Below the pieces are notes generated by a model, which made no database searches, was not told the origin of the DNA, and saw only the letters and a program-made list of their open reading frames with translations. Source: Methanolinea sp. UBA275 (GTDB lineage: Archaea; Halobacteriota; Methanomicrobia; Methanomicrobiales; Methanospirillaceae). From it: 64,000 nucleotides of DNA. The stretch is from positions 1 to 64,000 of the forward strand of contig DAWU01000009.1 of assembly GCA_002506105.1 (NCBI GenBank), given 5' to 3'. Each line of letters starts with the position of its first letter. The stretch's first letter is position 1. This document shows, one piece after another, positions 44,501 to 53,490 of this stretch. The position numbers and the translations under genes are program-made.

Positions 44501-46560
44501 GTGAGGGTCCATCCTTCTGATGGCTCGGGGATTCCCACGAGTTCGATTGTAGTGATATTCCCAATCAGTTTTCCTGAGGATACTGCTGGCCCGATGAGTT
44601 GGAGCGGGAAGCAGGGCTTAGTGCTGTTCGGCTTAAGGATTGGCAATGGCGTGCCGTTCAGGGAATTTGCCACGATATAGTCGTTGTTGCGGGCAATATC
44701 GGCACTCTCAAAGTTGACATTATACCCGTCTCCCGCAATCACCTTGATTGAGTATCCTTTTGCTGCAAGTGCATCGTTGAAATTGAAGTGGTCAGGGCCG
44801 GAGTCGGGATTGTCATCCACCATTCCGACAAGGAGCCAGAGAGGCACACCACCCCATACATTTCCTTCAGAATCGGTCCAGGTTACCAAATGACCAGATG
44901 ATGCACAGGCAAGTCCCTGTTCGAAATAGGTCCTTGTCACTGCCTGGTCACGGGCTCCCGAGAGCGAAAGTTCCCAGTCAGGTTCCACGGGTCCTGTGCC
45001 GCTGATATCGACAGTAATCTTGACAACGGCGGTGGCAGAATCCGATGATACTGGTTTAGGTCCGAAATAGAAGTTGACCTGGTCGCCGTCCGAAAGAGAT
45101 TTTATGTTAAATCCGTCAGTGTTCGGGCTTCCATAATCGTCAAGAGTCACACCGTTTACCTGGCAGATCCAGGTAAGGCCGGCAGTTTTGTTATACCAGT
45201 GTGAGCCTATCTCGTCGAGGAGAAGGATGCCCTTGGTGCCAAAATTCTTGTCCCCGACGCTGTAGGTAAAGCCAGTTCCGGCATTTGAGGCTGCGTTGAG
45301 AGCACCGAGGGGGGTTGCAGAATTGACAGTATATTCTGTTTGCGAATTGTAGGCAGTGACGTTGAAGGTGGAATCAGTGGAGAGCGTAACGGTCCCATCA
45401 AAGATGGTGTCCACGACTGGTCCAGGGGGTGGAATGTCGACAGTAATCTTGACAACGGCGGTGGCAGAATCCGATGATACTGGTTTGGGTCCGAAATAGA
45501 AGTTGACCTGGTCGCCGTCCGAAAGAGGTTTTATATTAAATCCGTCAGTGTTTGGGCTTCCATAATCGTCAAGCGTCACACCGTTCACCTGGCAGATCCA
45601 GGTAAGGCCGGCAGTTTTGTTATACCAATACGAGTCTATCTCGTCAAGGAGGAGTATGCCCTTGGTGCCAAAATTCTTGTCCCCGACGCTATAGGTAAAG
45701 CCAGTTCCGGCATTTGAGGCTGCGTTGAGAGCACCGAGGGGGGTTGCAGAATTGACAGTATACTCGGTCTGGGAATTATAGGCAGTGACGTTGAAGGTGG
45801 AATCGGGGGAGAGCGTAACGGTACCACCAAAGATGGTATCGACAGGAACTGGAGGGGCTTCCTGGCTGAAAATTTTGATATCTGATACAAATTTTACCGA
45901 TAATCCTGTAGTGGTTGGATACCGTTCATCCCCATCCATGAAATAATACCAGTATTCTGGATCAGCGGATTCGTGCCAGTCATAGTTCCCCATCATATGA
46001 TAACCCCAGGGATTGACAGAAGCATCAGCAAAAAAGACCAGTTTCATGCCATCAGAATACCCGGTATCAGGATAGTAACCATCTTTTTCCCAGGTGATGA
46101 CCATCGGCCCCTGTCGCTCGGGATAACTGTAGACGTTTGGGTATGCAAATGTCTTTGAAAATCCGTCACTTGCCCTGATAACCACGGTGTCACCTGGATT
46201 CATACCACCCACGAGGTCACACAGGTCTTTTACATTGGTACCTTTGACCGCTCCCTGATCCTTTTCATTGGTATTCTCACTGGAATTCCAGCGCAGCTCC
46301 TCTTCTATCACAGGATCGGGATTATCAACAAAGACCGGACCCTGGAGGTAATAATGAGTAGAACCATCACCAAAAACAGGGAGATTCGCCTCCATCCAGG
46401 TGTAGTTGACCATGGTCTCATTCATGACCGTGGTGTTGTCATTCGCATATTTTACGACGTGCAACTGCATTGTCACGGCCGAGACCGGGACCATGATCAG
46501 TGCAACCAAGAGTAAAATGGTACATAATGTACCTCTAGACCAAAGACGCATTGTTTTCAT
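41518..46560 (-). CDS. Giant exported protein: SUOX-like modules, DUF4430 repeats, PKD domains
   Basis: This 1680-residue protein has a signal peptide (about 1-29) but no C-terminal anchor. In order: a type A module (about 30-235) shared with the three smaller cluster proteins, two near-identical DUF4430/transcobalamin-C-like repeats (about 240-375 and 383-517), three type B modules (about 525-960, each with a conserved cysteine then W-x-G-x-P-L-W-x-L), a second type A module (about 965-1165), a fourth type B, and four PKD domains (about 1315-1680). Type B modules resemble sulfite-oxidase molybdopterin-binding folds, with the cysteine near the Mo-ligand position (LACASSG, LTCIHTT). Cofactor binding is inference. 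A GAGGTG ribosome site precedes the ATG. Confidence 0.85.
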   Translation of the reverse strand: MKTMRLWSRGTLCTILLLVALIMVPVSAVTMQLHVVKYANDNTTVMNETMVNYTWMEANLPVFGDGSTHYYLQGPVFVDNPDPVIEEELRWNSSENTNEKDQGAVKGTNVKDLCDLVGGMNPGDTVVIRASDGFSKTFAYPNVYSYPERQGPMVITWEKDGYYPDTGYSDGMKLVFFADASVNPWGYHMMGNYDWHESADPEYWYYFMDGDERYPTTTGLSVKFVSDIKIFSQEAPPVPVDTIFGGTVTLSPDSTFNVTAYNSQTEYTVNSATPLGALNAASNAGTGFTYSVGDKNFGTKGILLLDEIDSYWYNKTAGLTWICQVNGVTLDDYGSPNTDGFNIKPLSDGDQVNFYFGPKPVSSDSATAVVKITVDIPPPGPVVDTIFDGTVTLSTDSTFNVTAYNSQTEYTVNSATPLGALNAASNAGTGFTYSVGDKNFGTKGILLLDEIGSHWYNKTAGLTWICQVNGVTLDDYGSPNTDGFNIKSLSDGDQVNFYFGPKPVSSDSATAVVKITVDISGTGPVEPDWELSLSGARDQAVTRTYFEQGLACASSGHLVTWTDSEGNVWGGVPLWLLVGMVDDNPDSGPDHFNFNDALAAKGYSIKVIAGDGYNVNFESADIARNNDYIVANSLNGTPLPILKPNSTKPCFPLQLIGPAVSSGKLIGNITTIELVGIPEPSEGWTLTMEGEIVDTITQAYFEEALTCIHTTTWTDGDGNVWSGIPLWVLAGAVDDIETSSHWTFNDTLASSGYTIRVMAGDGYNRTFSSSDVAHSGNYLVANVKNGQPLSGNEAPLRLVGTSATGGKSIGNIATIRLEGLPGYPEGDWDLLLEGAIRDTIPQPEFEYWASCHSATYTDGDGNVYEGVPLWRLMGWVDDRIPHGPNGFNNTLANAGYTVIVTAGDGYSKEFTSQEIGTTNGFIIANRMNGLPLPTDGSHPPYPLRLVGAGLPSVHYSVGNVEKIELTEFQEPTEIPQIHIIKYDADGVTIINETTVDHVWMEAHLPVVGDGVTHYMYQGVTLDPADLWDPTETKGMNPPKVDNAIKGTRVSDLCDLVGGMEPGTEITFVATDGWETTLPYDCIYTNPHVYSNLGDTIIAWYADGKYVPQYGDGPRLFFTPEDHVTGQWNMHEALAQQYWHYYWDAGVQYPSVAGLSAKYIATIRIYASPVTEWTLVLDGEALGGLNETITRNYFESALACQFGADHKAAYTDSQGRTWEGMPLWFLCGFVDDADQHSDHAYNETRALEGYRIIVTASDGYNYTFDSRDTFRNANYIVANTLNGSRIPEGDSSWPLRLVGQNVTGAKVVKGISSVVLIPSSVTPVTDFTATPLTGSAPLPVQFTDLSTGEPLNWAWDFQDDGTIDSTEQNPLFTYQVPGTYSVRLTVTKAGGSDSEVKGNYITVTAPPTPPVAVFTSDIQSGQAPLNVQFTDTSTGTVTSRFWDFGDGTTAWANATTVVTHVYSLPGTYTVVFTAGNGAGSSTSTKTDYIVVGQSGKPPVARFTLKPIIGYAPLTVSFSDRSTGAPQKWQWDFGDGSGSSEQNPSHMYTRAGRFIVTLTVYNSGGSDTYTSHAWVRSGKFVTPTVTPTPPSPWKDLPDAQFSQSARSGNAPLEVVFTDKSTQNPTSWLWDFGDQSSSAEQNPVHTYQNRGVYFVKLTVANDNGSDTRTGYVMVTRTFNPLPI
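45008..45412 (-). repeat. Direct repeat unit, copy 2 (DUF4430 module)
   Basis: About 405 bases nearly identical to 45437-45841 with a 429-base period (143 codons). Both lie inside the giant surface-protein gene. Over roughly 130 residues I count about five differences, so the duplication or conversion is recent. Confidence 0.85.
45437..45841 (-). repeat. Direct repeat unit, copy 1 (DUF4430 module)
   Basis: Partner of 45008-45412. The spacer of about 24 bases codes for a Pro/Gly-rich linker. Misassembly or copy-number variation of this repeat is possible. Confidence 0.85.
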
Positions 46561-46740
46561 GCCACCTCACCTCACTTGCAACCTGCAAGCGAAAAGACTC
46601 CAGGGACGGATCGTAACCCCATCCGGGAATAATAACAATCTTTTTACCATGGGGTAATATAATTTCCTTTACAGAAAACGTATATCAAATACTATATCAA
46701 TAGGTATACCTGTTGTTTTCGTTTTGTGATGGATCAATCC

Positions 46741-49700
46741 CTACAAGAGATCGATAAAAAACCTGTTCGGATTATCCGGGCGGACGGTGATATCCCGTGT
46801 CATGGTACGATCTTCCGACTTGAGGGTCAGTTCGTGTATACCTACAGGTATCCCGGTAAAGGTACATGGGGTCTTTTCCCCTGTGGCAAGGCCATCAAGG
46901 TATATGGAAACGCCCTCGGGGATACTCTCGACACGCAGGGGTCCCGAAGGGTACGTGTCGAGGTTGAAGGAGACGGATCCTTCGATGACTTCCTCATCGG
47001 TCCGTGGTACGGTGATGATTCTCTGTTCTGGTGCATACCCCTGCATTGATACCATGACACGGTGTGGGCCCTCTGACAGGCCGCGGATAAGGCAGGGCGT
47101 CGTGTTTTCTGTTCTTGCCCCGTCGACAAATATCTCCGCACCGGCAGGAGATGACTCAATCGCGACAGAATGATATCCGCCAGCAAAGGCAGGGAGCGAG
47201 AACTCGCTCCCATCCATGGTTCTATCCGGGATCGAAATGCTGGTAAACCTGCCATCCCCGAATAGGGTGACAAATGATTCTACCCTTGGGAGTTCAATGG
47301 TAACCGGTGTGCGGAACAGGGGATACATCCCGTCAAGGGAGAATGCCGTACTTGTTCCGGTGGGATCTGTGATCCTTACTCTTCTCTCCAGTCTTATCCC
47401 GACAAAATCGAGTTCGCATATGGACAAGGCATCATGGTAGATCCAGGTCCTGGTGAGTACGCTCTCCCCCTTGCCGGCCGTTGCACTCGGCCTGGTTGCC
47501 TTAACAGTATGGGCTCCCTCTTTCAGTCCGTAGAGTATGAGGGGGCTCTTGCGTTCCATCCTGGTATTATCGACCCATATCTCAAGATCCCCCGGGTAGG
47601 TGACAATCATGAGGCCTCCGTGGCGGGATCTTGCAGGTATTTTTTCCATATCCCCCTGCGGGAAGGTATCATCAGGGGACAGGGATATGGAAACCTCCTG
47701 TGATCCGGTTAGGTGAACCATGGTCTGGCATCTAATGTAGCCATCCATCCCGGCATTGATGAGGTAGTCCCCTTCTGGCAGAATAAACGTAGCAGGGGTG
47801 GTCTTCACAGCTGAAAGACCGGAAATCGATACGACAGCACCTGGGGGAGTCGTGGAGACATTGAGGAAATACATTCCGGCGGATGTTCCCACATGATCAA
47901 GAGAGAATGCATCATTTTCACCAGATACCCCCGTGTCAGTGATTTCCTCAGAGGAGTCACCAGCATCAGCAGTATTCGGCCCATTTTCGGGGATTTGGAT
48001 GCCAAATATCCACAGGATCATTCTCCATATCCGGGACAGGAAGGATTCTTCTTCCATAGGAATCCCCGGTTTGACAGCAGGAATACCAGGAGTGGGGGAA
48101 GTGAGCGAAGGACCCGCAGGGGAAGTCGGGGTAATGTTCTCAACAATGGATTGCGCACTCACATTTTCAACATCAGTACTTGTGTCCCTCCTCTCATCGG
48201 CCGCTACGGACCCTTTTGGGTATAAGACCGAAAGGATTGCCACCCTTGGCCCGACCTCTCTGGACTTCACGGGGTCGGCGGATTTCCAGAAAAGTTCGTT
48301 GTGGGTATAGCCAGATACCGTGGCACTGACATTATAACGGGAGATCCAGATGCCATCCTGTTCGTATTCATATTCGCCAGGAATTACGATCGAATTCTCA
48401 AGAACGAGGGGAGACGAAAGATCGGGATTCTCTGTCGAAGTTCCTATCACGCGGAGTTCTGCATGAACAGATCCCATCGGAATGTCTGAAAAATCTGCGA
48501 TAGTGATATTCTGCTGATCCTGCGGGGAATACTCTTTCATGGCACGGATAAACCCTGCACCTTCTGCGACCCAGCTCTCGCAGGATTGCACCCCTTCTTC
48601 TTTTCGCGAAATGACGAGCACAGGAGGATAGAGTGTCCAATCGTTTCCTCCCGGGGGATTTCTGGCGGAAATTTCAGTCGTACCCGATTCCTGCACCAGG
48701 GAAGTGATATTAAAGGCAAGGGTTTCTGAAACCCTGCCCTCTCCATGGTAATAGGTCGAACGATCAGGTGTGCCGGCTTTTACAGAATTGACTCTTACCT
48801 CAAGTTCATTGTCACGTGTATATCCGCGGTATGAGAGAATATAGAGCCTGGCCCAGAGAAGCTGATTCGAGGAGAGCGTGTGGGTGGGAATTCGATACGA
48901 GAGCGTCTGCCCGCTCCTGCATACCTGGGACTCCCCTTTTGCGGTCAGCACCGAAATATTGCCCGCGATCGCGCGTTCCTTCACTTCAAGAAATCCCTGT
49001 TCTCCTGCATCATCGAAATCCTGGCTGAAATAGGAGTCACTCACTGATCCTGAATGGGAGTCTGAGTGTTCACGTTCAAGATCGAAATGAACCGGGATCA
49101 CTGTCCCGTGAGATACGTCAACCCATTCTTCAATTGAGGCGAGATATCCCTCTTTCTGGACATTTATTGAATAACTTCCAGCAGCGAGATCCGTAAAAGT
49201 AAACGGTGTCATCTCTCCGGTCTCCTCGCCGTCCAGAATGATATCAGCTCCTGCAGGAGTTGAAGTGACCTCGATGCCCCCGGTCGGCTCTTCCTGGCTG
49301 TATATGAGGATTTCAGAGATTTTCTGGCCTGATAAACCTGTGGTGGTGGGGTATTTCTCATCCATGTTATAGTAGTAATACCAGTATTCTTCGTCCGCGG
49401 CTTCATGCCAGTCCCAGTTCCCGAATGCATGAATCCCCCAGGGATTTGTGGAAGTATCGGCGAACCAGATCATCCGCATACCATCGGTGTATCCGGTATC
49501 CGGATACTGGCCATTTCTGAACCAGGAAATAATTATTGGGCCCTCGTGGCTGGAGTACTCATACACATTTTCATAGGCAAGCAGTTTGGACCAGCCATCA
49601 GAAGAGCGTATTTTCAGCCGGTCTCCCGGCTCCATCCCTCCCACCAGGTCGCAGAGATCTTTCATGTTTGTTCCTTTGACTGCACCCATGTCCTTCTCCT

Positions 49701-50028
49701 GAACATTGGAATCTTCCGCTGGATTCCAGCGAAGTTCCTCCTCCTTTGCAGCATCCGGGTCATCTACAAAGACTGGTCCCTGATGGTAGTAATGGGTGAT
49801 TCCGTCCCCGTATACTCGCAGGTTCTGCTCCATCCACTTGTAATCCACGGTCTTTTCTGCAAGTATCGTGAATTCGTCGACCGCGTATTTCACCACCCTG
49901 ATCTCTGTGGTAGCTGCAGATACCTGAAAGGGGATGGTGAAGAGAATGCACACGATAATGAGGGTAAGATATAGCCGTAATCGCAGGATCCGTGCCGGGG
50001 CACCACAGAGCACAAGGCCGGAATTCAT
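46741..50028 (-). CDS. Exported SUOX-like/PEGA/DUF3344 surface protein
   Basis: About 1095 residues from the ATG at 50028. That start is preceded by GGAG at a good distance and overlaps the phosphoesterase stop as ATGA; the longer frame to 50160 reads into the upstream gene. A signal peptide (LRLYLTLIIVCILFTIPFQVSA) precedes one type A module (about 35-245) ending YPTTTGLSGQKISEILIYS. A PEGA domain, a DUF3344-like region (LLWARLYILSYRGYTRDNELEVRVN) and at least four more PEGA-type repeats follow (PAGADIILDGEETG, PPGAVVSISG, PAGAEIFVDGART, PEGVSIYLDGLATGE). PEGA repeats are surface-display modules. There is no C-terminal membrane segment. It is translationally coupled to the phosphoesterase. 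Confidence 0.85.
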   Translation of the reverse strand: MNSGLVLCGAPARILRLRLYLTLIIVCILFTIPFQVSAATTEIRVVKYAVDEFTILAEKTVDYKWMEQNLRVYGDGITHYYHQGPVFVDDPDAAKEEELRWNPAEDSNVQEKDMGAVKGTNMKDLCDLVGGMEPGDRLKIRSSDGWSKLLAYENVYEYSSHEGPIIISWFRNGQYPDTGYTDGMRMIWFADTSTNPWGIHAFGNWDWHEAADEEYWYYYYNMDEKYPTTTGLSGQKISEILIYSQEEPTGGIEVTSTPAGADIILDGEETGEMTPFTFTDLAAGSYSINVQKEGYLASIEEWVDVSHGTVIPVHFDLEREHSDSHSGSVSDSYFSQDFDDAGEQGFLEVKERAIAGNISVLTAKGESQVCRSGQTLSYRIPTHTLSSNQLLWARLYILSYRGYTRDNELEVRVNSVKAGTPDRSTYYHGEGRVSETLAFNITSLVQESGTTEISARNPPGGNDWTLYPPVLVISRKEEGVQSCESWVAEGAGFIRAMKEYSPQDQQNITIADFSDIPMGSVHAELRVIGTSTENPDLSSPLVLENSIVIPGEYEYEQDGIWISRYNVSATVSGYTHNELFWKSADPVKSREVGPRVAILSVLYPKGSVAADERRDTSTDVENVSAQSIVENITPTSPAGPSLTSPTPGIPAVKPGIPMEEESFLSRIWRMILWIFGIQIPENGPNTADAGDSSEEITDTGVSGENDAFSLDHVGTSAGMYFLNVSTTPPGAVVSISGLSAVKTTPATFILPEGDYLINAGMDGYIRCQTMVHLTGSQEVSISLSPDDTFPQGDMEKIPARSRHGGLMIVTYPGDLEIWVDNTRMERKSPLILYGLKEGAHTVKATRPSATAGKGESVLTRTWIYHDALSICELDFVGIRLERRVRITDPTGTSTAFSLDGMYPLFRTPVTIELPRVESFVTLFGDGRFTSISIPDRTMDGSEFSLPAFAGGYHSVAIESSPAGAEIFVDGARTENTTPCLIRGLSEGPHRVMVSMQGYAPEQRIITVPRTDEEVIEGSVSFNLDTYPSGPLRVESIPEGVSIYLDGLATGEKTPCTFTGIPVGIHELTLKSEDRTMTRDITVRPDNPNRFFIDLL

Positions 50029-51488
50029 GCTCGCTCCATTGGAGATGAATTTGGTTGTGGTGCCTCTCCGGGGAATACAAAGGGTATGATCTGAGAATCC
50101 GGATGGCATCGCACACCGGGGTGGACACACCCTGTGTCGCGAAGAGCATATGAGAGACATCTCAGCGGAGCAGAGAGATGCAGAGGCAGAAGTGAACTCT
50201 TGATGATACCCTGATGAATGGAGCCCGATGCCGTATCATGGGGATAGAGAATGATCTCTTCAATTACTTCGACATTTTCATTTGGCATTCCTCTTCCGGG
50301 ATAGACGGTCTTTACTTTCAACCGAACAACGGGCGATCCACTTTCTCCGATTATCAGGGAATATCCGAGAGTATTTTCGGAGCTCTTCCTGTATTCAGGG
50401 ATCTTCTCTTCAGCGAGTGCATACCACGGAGCGCCTCCCCTGGCCTCGGTGATATAGGTAATCCCGTCTGCTGTATCCCTCTCATAAAGGTGGACGTGGC
50501 CCTGGAAGACTGCAACAACCCCGGATTCCCGGAAGATGGGTTCCCACTCTTTACGGAGATTCTCAAATCCCCCCCAATGCTTCTCATCGGAACTGTAGAC
50601 AGGATGGTGAAGAGCGACAAACTTCCACGGGATGTCTTCTGCGAGTGATTCCGAAAGCCAGACAGACTGGGAAGGAAGTGTGTCCCAGGACCAGTCATTC
50701 GAGTCCAGAATTGTAATGAAAAAATCCCCGGCTTCTATCGTATAGTTGGCGGGACTCCTGAAGATCTTGAAATAAAGGGTGCTGTTCCGCTCATGGTTTC
50801 CCATCACCGGGGCAAACGTAGCATTGGCCAGCATCCGTGCCCCTGTTGAAAAGAACCGGTCCCAATCAGAGATGTTTCCCCCATCATGCACCAGGTCACC
50901 TGTATGAACGATGAGTGCGACACCCGGCTCATCTGCGATTGCATCAGCAACCAGGCGGTGCCTGTTTTCCTGTGATATCCGGGGAAGCTCATCTCTTGTA
51001 TCGCCATACACGACATATGATACAGGGCCTGATTGAGGATATGTCATGAACCGGTAATCTCCGTATCGTCTGCCATCCGCGGTAATCCGGTAATAGTACC
51101 ATGTTCCCGGATCCAGATTCCGGAGCGCGAAGATGTGGTGCACATCCTCACCGCCTGAGGTAAGGTTGAGGGAAATACCATCAATGATACCGCCATCCTC
51201 TTCTGGTGAATATTCAAGGATGACCGGGATTTGGTCATCTGTCCAGACATGGATTGACGTTGCATGAGAGGTTGTCCCGGTAATGTATGGTCCCCATCGA
51301 ATTGCACTGTTCCCTGGAGTGTCACCACTTGAAAAGTCCCCGGGGAAATTACCAGGTCCAGCGCTGGCACACGGGCAGGAGATTGCCAGGAGAATGCCTA
51401 GTGTCACGATGACCTCGAGGATCAAGAAAAAGGATGCACTTTTCCCGGATGCCCTCCAGGGTTCAGATCTCATGGGAGATGGGGGCAC
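50025..51488 (-). CDS. Exported calcineurin-like phosphoesterase (purple-acid-phosphatase type)
   Basis: This 487-residue protein has a hydrophobic segment at about 17-42 (signal or anchor), an FN3-like N-terminal domain (about 60-150) and a metallophosphoesterase domain with YGDTRDE, HTGDLVHDGG, GNHE, ALHHPV and the GHVHLYER motif. The first GDxR replaces the more common GDxG or GDxQ. It hydrolyses a phosphate ester outside the membrane; the substrate is unknown. The frame starts with GTG directly after the wtpC stop; ATG at 51473 is an alternative. It is the fourth gene of the wtp operon, ahead of the PEGA protein, suggesting phosphate-like or oxyanion handling (inference). Confidence 0.85.
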   Translation of the reverse strand: MPPSPMRSEPWRASGKSASFFLILEVIVTLGILLAISCPCASAGPGNFPGDFSSGDTPGNSAIRWGPYITGTTSHATSIHVWTDDQIPVILEYSPEEDGGIIDGISLNLTSGGEDVHHIFALRNLDPGTWYYYRITADGRRYGDYRFMTYPQSGPVSYVVYGDTRDELPRISQENRHRLVADAIADEPGVALIVHTGDLVHDGGNISDWDRFFSTGARMLANATFAPVMGNHERNSTLYFKIFRSPANYTIEAGDFFITILDSNDWSWDTLPSQSVWLSESLAEDIPWKFVALHHPVYSSDEKHWGGFENLRKEWEPIFRESGVVAVFQGHVHLYERDTADGITYITEARGGAPWYALAEEKIPEYRKSSENTLGYSLIIGESGSPVVRLKVKTVYPGRGMPNENVEVIEEIILYPHDTASGSIHQGIIKSSLLPLHLSAPLRCLSYALRDTGCVHPGVRCHPDSQIIPFVFPGEAPQPNSSPMERA

Positions 51489-52619
51489 TCAAACCACCCC
51501 GTACCCGTTGTTGATGGTTCTTTCTCGATTATCGGTTGTATATGGCGTATCATCCGGGCTGTACTGGATTAGGTGGATACATTCCGGAGGTATCGAAATG
51601 GTGACGGACTGGCCGCGGTACAACCGGAGGTTCGCCTGTTCATTCCATGAGAGCCTTGCTACGATAGGAACCCCACAGTCCAGCACCACCTTCACACCAT
51701 GCTCTTCTTCGATAATGCCAGTGATGACTCCGCAAGTCCGGCAGAGAGTGCCATCAGTCCGGGGGTGTTCAGCACTGATGCGAATATCGGATGCCCTGAT
51801 GCAGGCCGTATACGGAGAGCCCATCTCAATTGTCCCTTGAGATCTGAAGACACAGTTCCCAGCTGTCAGGAATAATGTCGCTTCAGCAGTTTTTTGAGGC
51901 ATACAGTGAAGCAGGTTTTCATATCCGAGGAACCGCGCTATTCCAGGTGTTTTCGGGTGGGAGAAGACCTCCTCGCGTGCCCCGGCCTGGACAATCGTTC
52001 CGTTCATCATAACGGCCACGGAGTCAGCCAGTGCATACGCTTCGTCACGTGAATGGCTCACCTGGATTACTGTCAGGTTATTGCTCTGTATGATATCGGC
52101 TACCTCCTCAAAGACCCGGGAACGCAATTCAGGATCAATTGCAGCGAATGGCTCGTCGAGGAGGAGGATTTCCTGGCCCGCCGCGATGGCACGGGCAAGA
52201 GCGACCCTCTGCCGTTCGCCGCCAGAGAGGGTCCCGGGATAACGATCACTGAATGAACTCAATCCAAATTTTTGCAGGAGCGGCACGGAACGCTCTCTCC
52301 GTTCGCCTTCAGCAAGGCCACGAGCACGGAGGCTGAATTCCACGTTCTCCCTGACATTCAAGTGCGGAAAGAGTGCGTAATCCTGGTAGAGGAGTCCGAT
52401 CCCGCGTGATTCAGGGGGTATTCCTGTCATATCCCTGCCATTGATGACGACCTTCCCCGAAACTTGGGGATGTAATCCGGCTATCGTCTCAAGGAGAAGG
52501 GTTTTCCCGGAACCGGAAGGTCCCACCAGGAAGAGATGTGTGCCTTTCTTGATCTGGATATTGATATTTTTGAGTTCAAATCCGGGGAGCGGGAGGCATA
52601 CGCCTTCAAGCCTGATCAT
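51489..52619 (-). CDS. wtpC: Tungstate/molybdate ABC transporter ATP-binding protein (WtpC/ModC-like)
   Basis: About 376 residues. Walker A is VGPSGSGKTLLL, the signature is LSGGERQRVALARAI, Walker B is ILLLDEPFAAIDPE and the H loop follows in QVSHSRDEA. A roughly 130-residue C-terminal part with TOBE-like strands (IEEEHGVKVVLDCGVPIVARLSWNE) is of the kind that binds oxyanions in ModC. I start at the ATG at 52619 because GGAGG lies six bases before it; the longer frame to 52655 lacks this. The start overlaps the permease stop by 14 bases. Confidence 0.88.
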   Translation of the reverse strand: MIRLEGVCLPLPGFELKNINIQIKKGTHLFLVGPSGSGKTLLLETIAGLHPQVSGKVVINGRDMTGIPPESRGIGLLYQDYALFPHLNVRENVEFSLRARGLAEGERRERSVPLLQKFGLSSFSDRYPGTLSGGERQRVALARAIAAGQEILLLDEPFAAIDPELRSRVFEEVADIIQSNNLTVIQVSHSRDEAYALADSVAVMMNGTIVQAGAREEVFSHPKTPGIARFLGYENLLHCMPQKTAEATLFLTAGNCVFRSQGTIEMGSPYTACIRASDIRISAEHPRTDGTLCRTCGVITGIIEEEHGVKVVLDCGVPIVARLSWNEQANLRLYRGQSVTISIPPECIHLIQYSPDDTPYTTDNRERTINNGYGVV

Positions 52620-53460
52620 GGCCATCCTCCATCCGATGCGTGAGCCACCTGACAATGAAAAAGAGGATAAAACATACCAGGATCATGAGAAATGCCACGC
52701 TCCTGCTCTCCGCGAGTCCTCCTGTCGAGAACCTCTGGTAGATGAGAGTCGAGACCACCATCGGGAAATAGGCGATCATCACCACGGCAGCAAATTCTCC
52801 GACTGCCCTGCCCCAGGCAACGACACCACTGGAGATTATATGACGTCGTACGAGCGGCAGTGATATCCAGAGGAACGTCTTCCAGGCAGTCGCTCCCAGC
52901 GTCCTCGCCACGTTCTCAAGCCTTACCGGAACCTTCGCGAATCCCTCCCTGACCCCGTTGACATAGTAGGGCATTGATACAAAGACCATTGCTGCAACAA
53001 TTCCCGGGTATGCATCCTCGAAAAATACTCCGGCTTCTGCGAACGGGGCTCCTATGAGTCCCCGTGACATGAAGAGGAGGTAGATCATAAGGCCGGCGAC
53101 AGTGTGGGGAAGCACAAGGGGAATATCGATGAGACTCTCTACCAGGGGTTTACCCCGGAAATGAACTCTGTTCATCACATACGCAAGAGGAGTTCCGAAC
53201 ACTACCAGGAGTCCCACTGCCACACAACCGGCAGAGAAAGTCAGGAGGAATGCCGTGGCGATTGCCGGATCTCCCGCTACTGAGAGGAGATGGATAGGAT
53301 CTGCAAGTTCGGGAATAGCGATTGTGAGTATCGCCAGTGCAGTCATGAGGATAAGGAGAGAGCCTGCTACCGAGAATAGAGCAATGAGAGGATCGTATCG
53401 TGGGACTCTGAATGCAGGCTTTTCGATGAGGGGATCCTCCTTTAGAATTCCACCAGGCAT
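52606..53460 (-). CDS. wtpB: Tungstate/molybdate ABC transporter permease (WtpB/ModB-like)
   Basis: This 284-residue membrane protein has about six helices. The EAA loop ENVARTLGATAWKTFLWISLPLVRRHIISSGVVAWGRAVGEF is at about 200-240 and matches the ModB/WtpB pattern, as does DIPLVLPHTVAGLMIYLLF. A GGGGGTGA ribosome site lies about eight bases before the ATG at 53460. It lies 30 bases after the wtpA stop and overlaps wtpC, so the three form one transcript. Confidence 0.9.
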   Translation of the reverse strand: MPGGILKEDPLIEKPAFRVPRYDPLIALFSVAGSLLILMTALAILTIAIPELADPIHLLSVAGDPAIATAFLLTFSAGCVAVGLLVVFGTPLAYVMNRVHFRGKPLVESLIDIPLVLPHTVAGLMIYLLFMSRGLIGAPFAEAGVFFEDAYPGIVAAMVFVSMPYYVNGVREGFAKVPVRLENVARTLGATAWKTFLWISLPLVRRHIISSGVVAWGRAVGEFAAVVMIAYFPMVVSTLIYQRFSTGGLAESRSVAFLMILVCFILFFIVRWLTHRMEDGHDQA

Positions 53461-53490
53461 TTCTTGTTCACCCCCTCACTCATGAACGAC

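Noticed and set aside
50029..50160. Longer N-terminus of the PEGA surface protein
   Set aside because: It covers the end of the phosphoesterase gene and precedes the signal peptide; the ATG at 50028 has a ribosome site and ATGA overlap.
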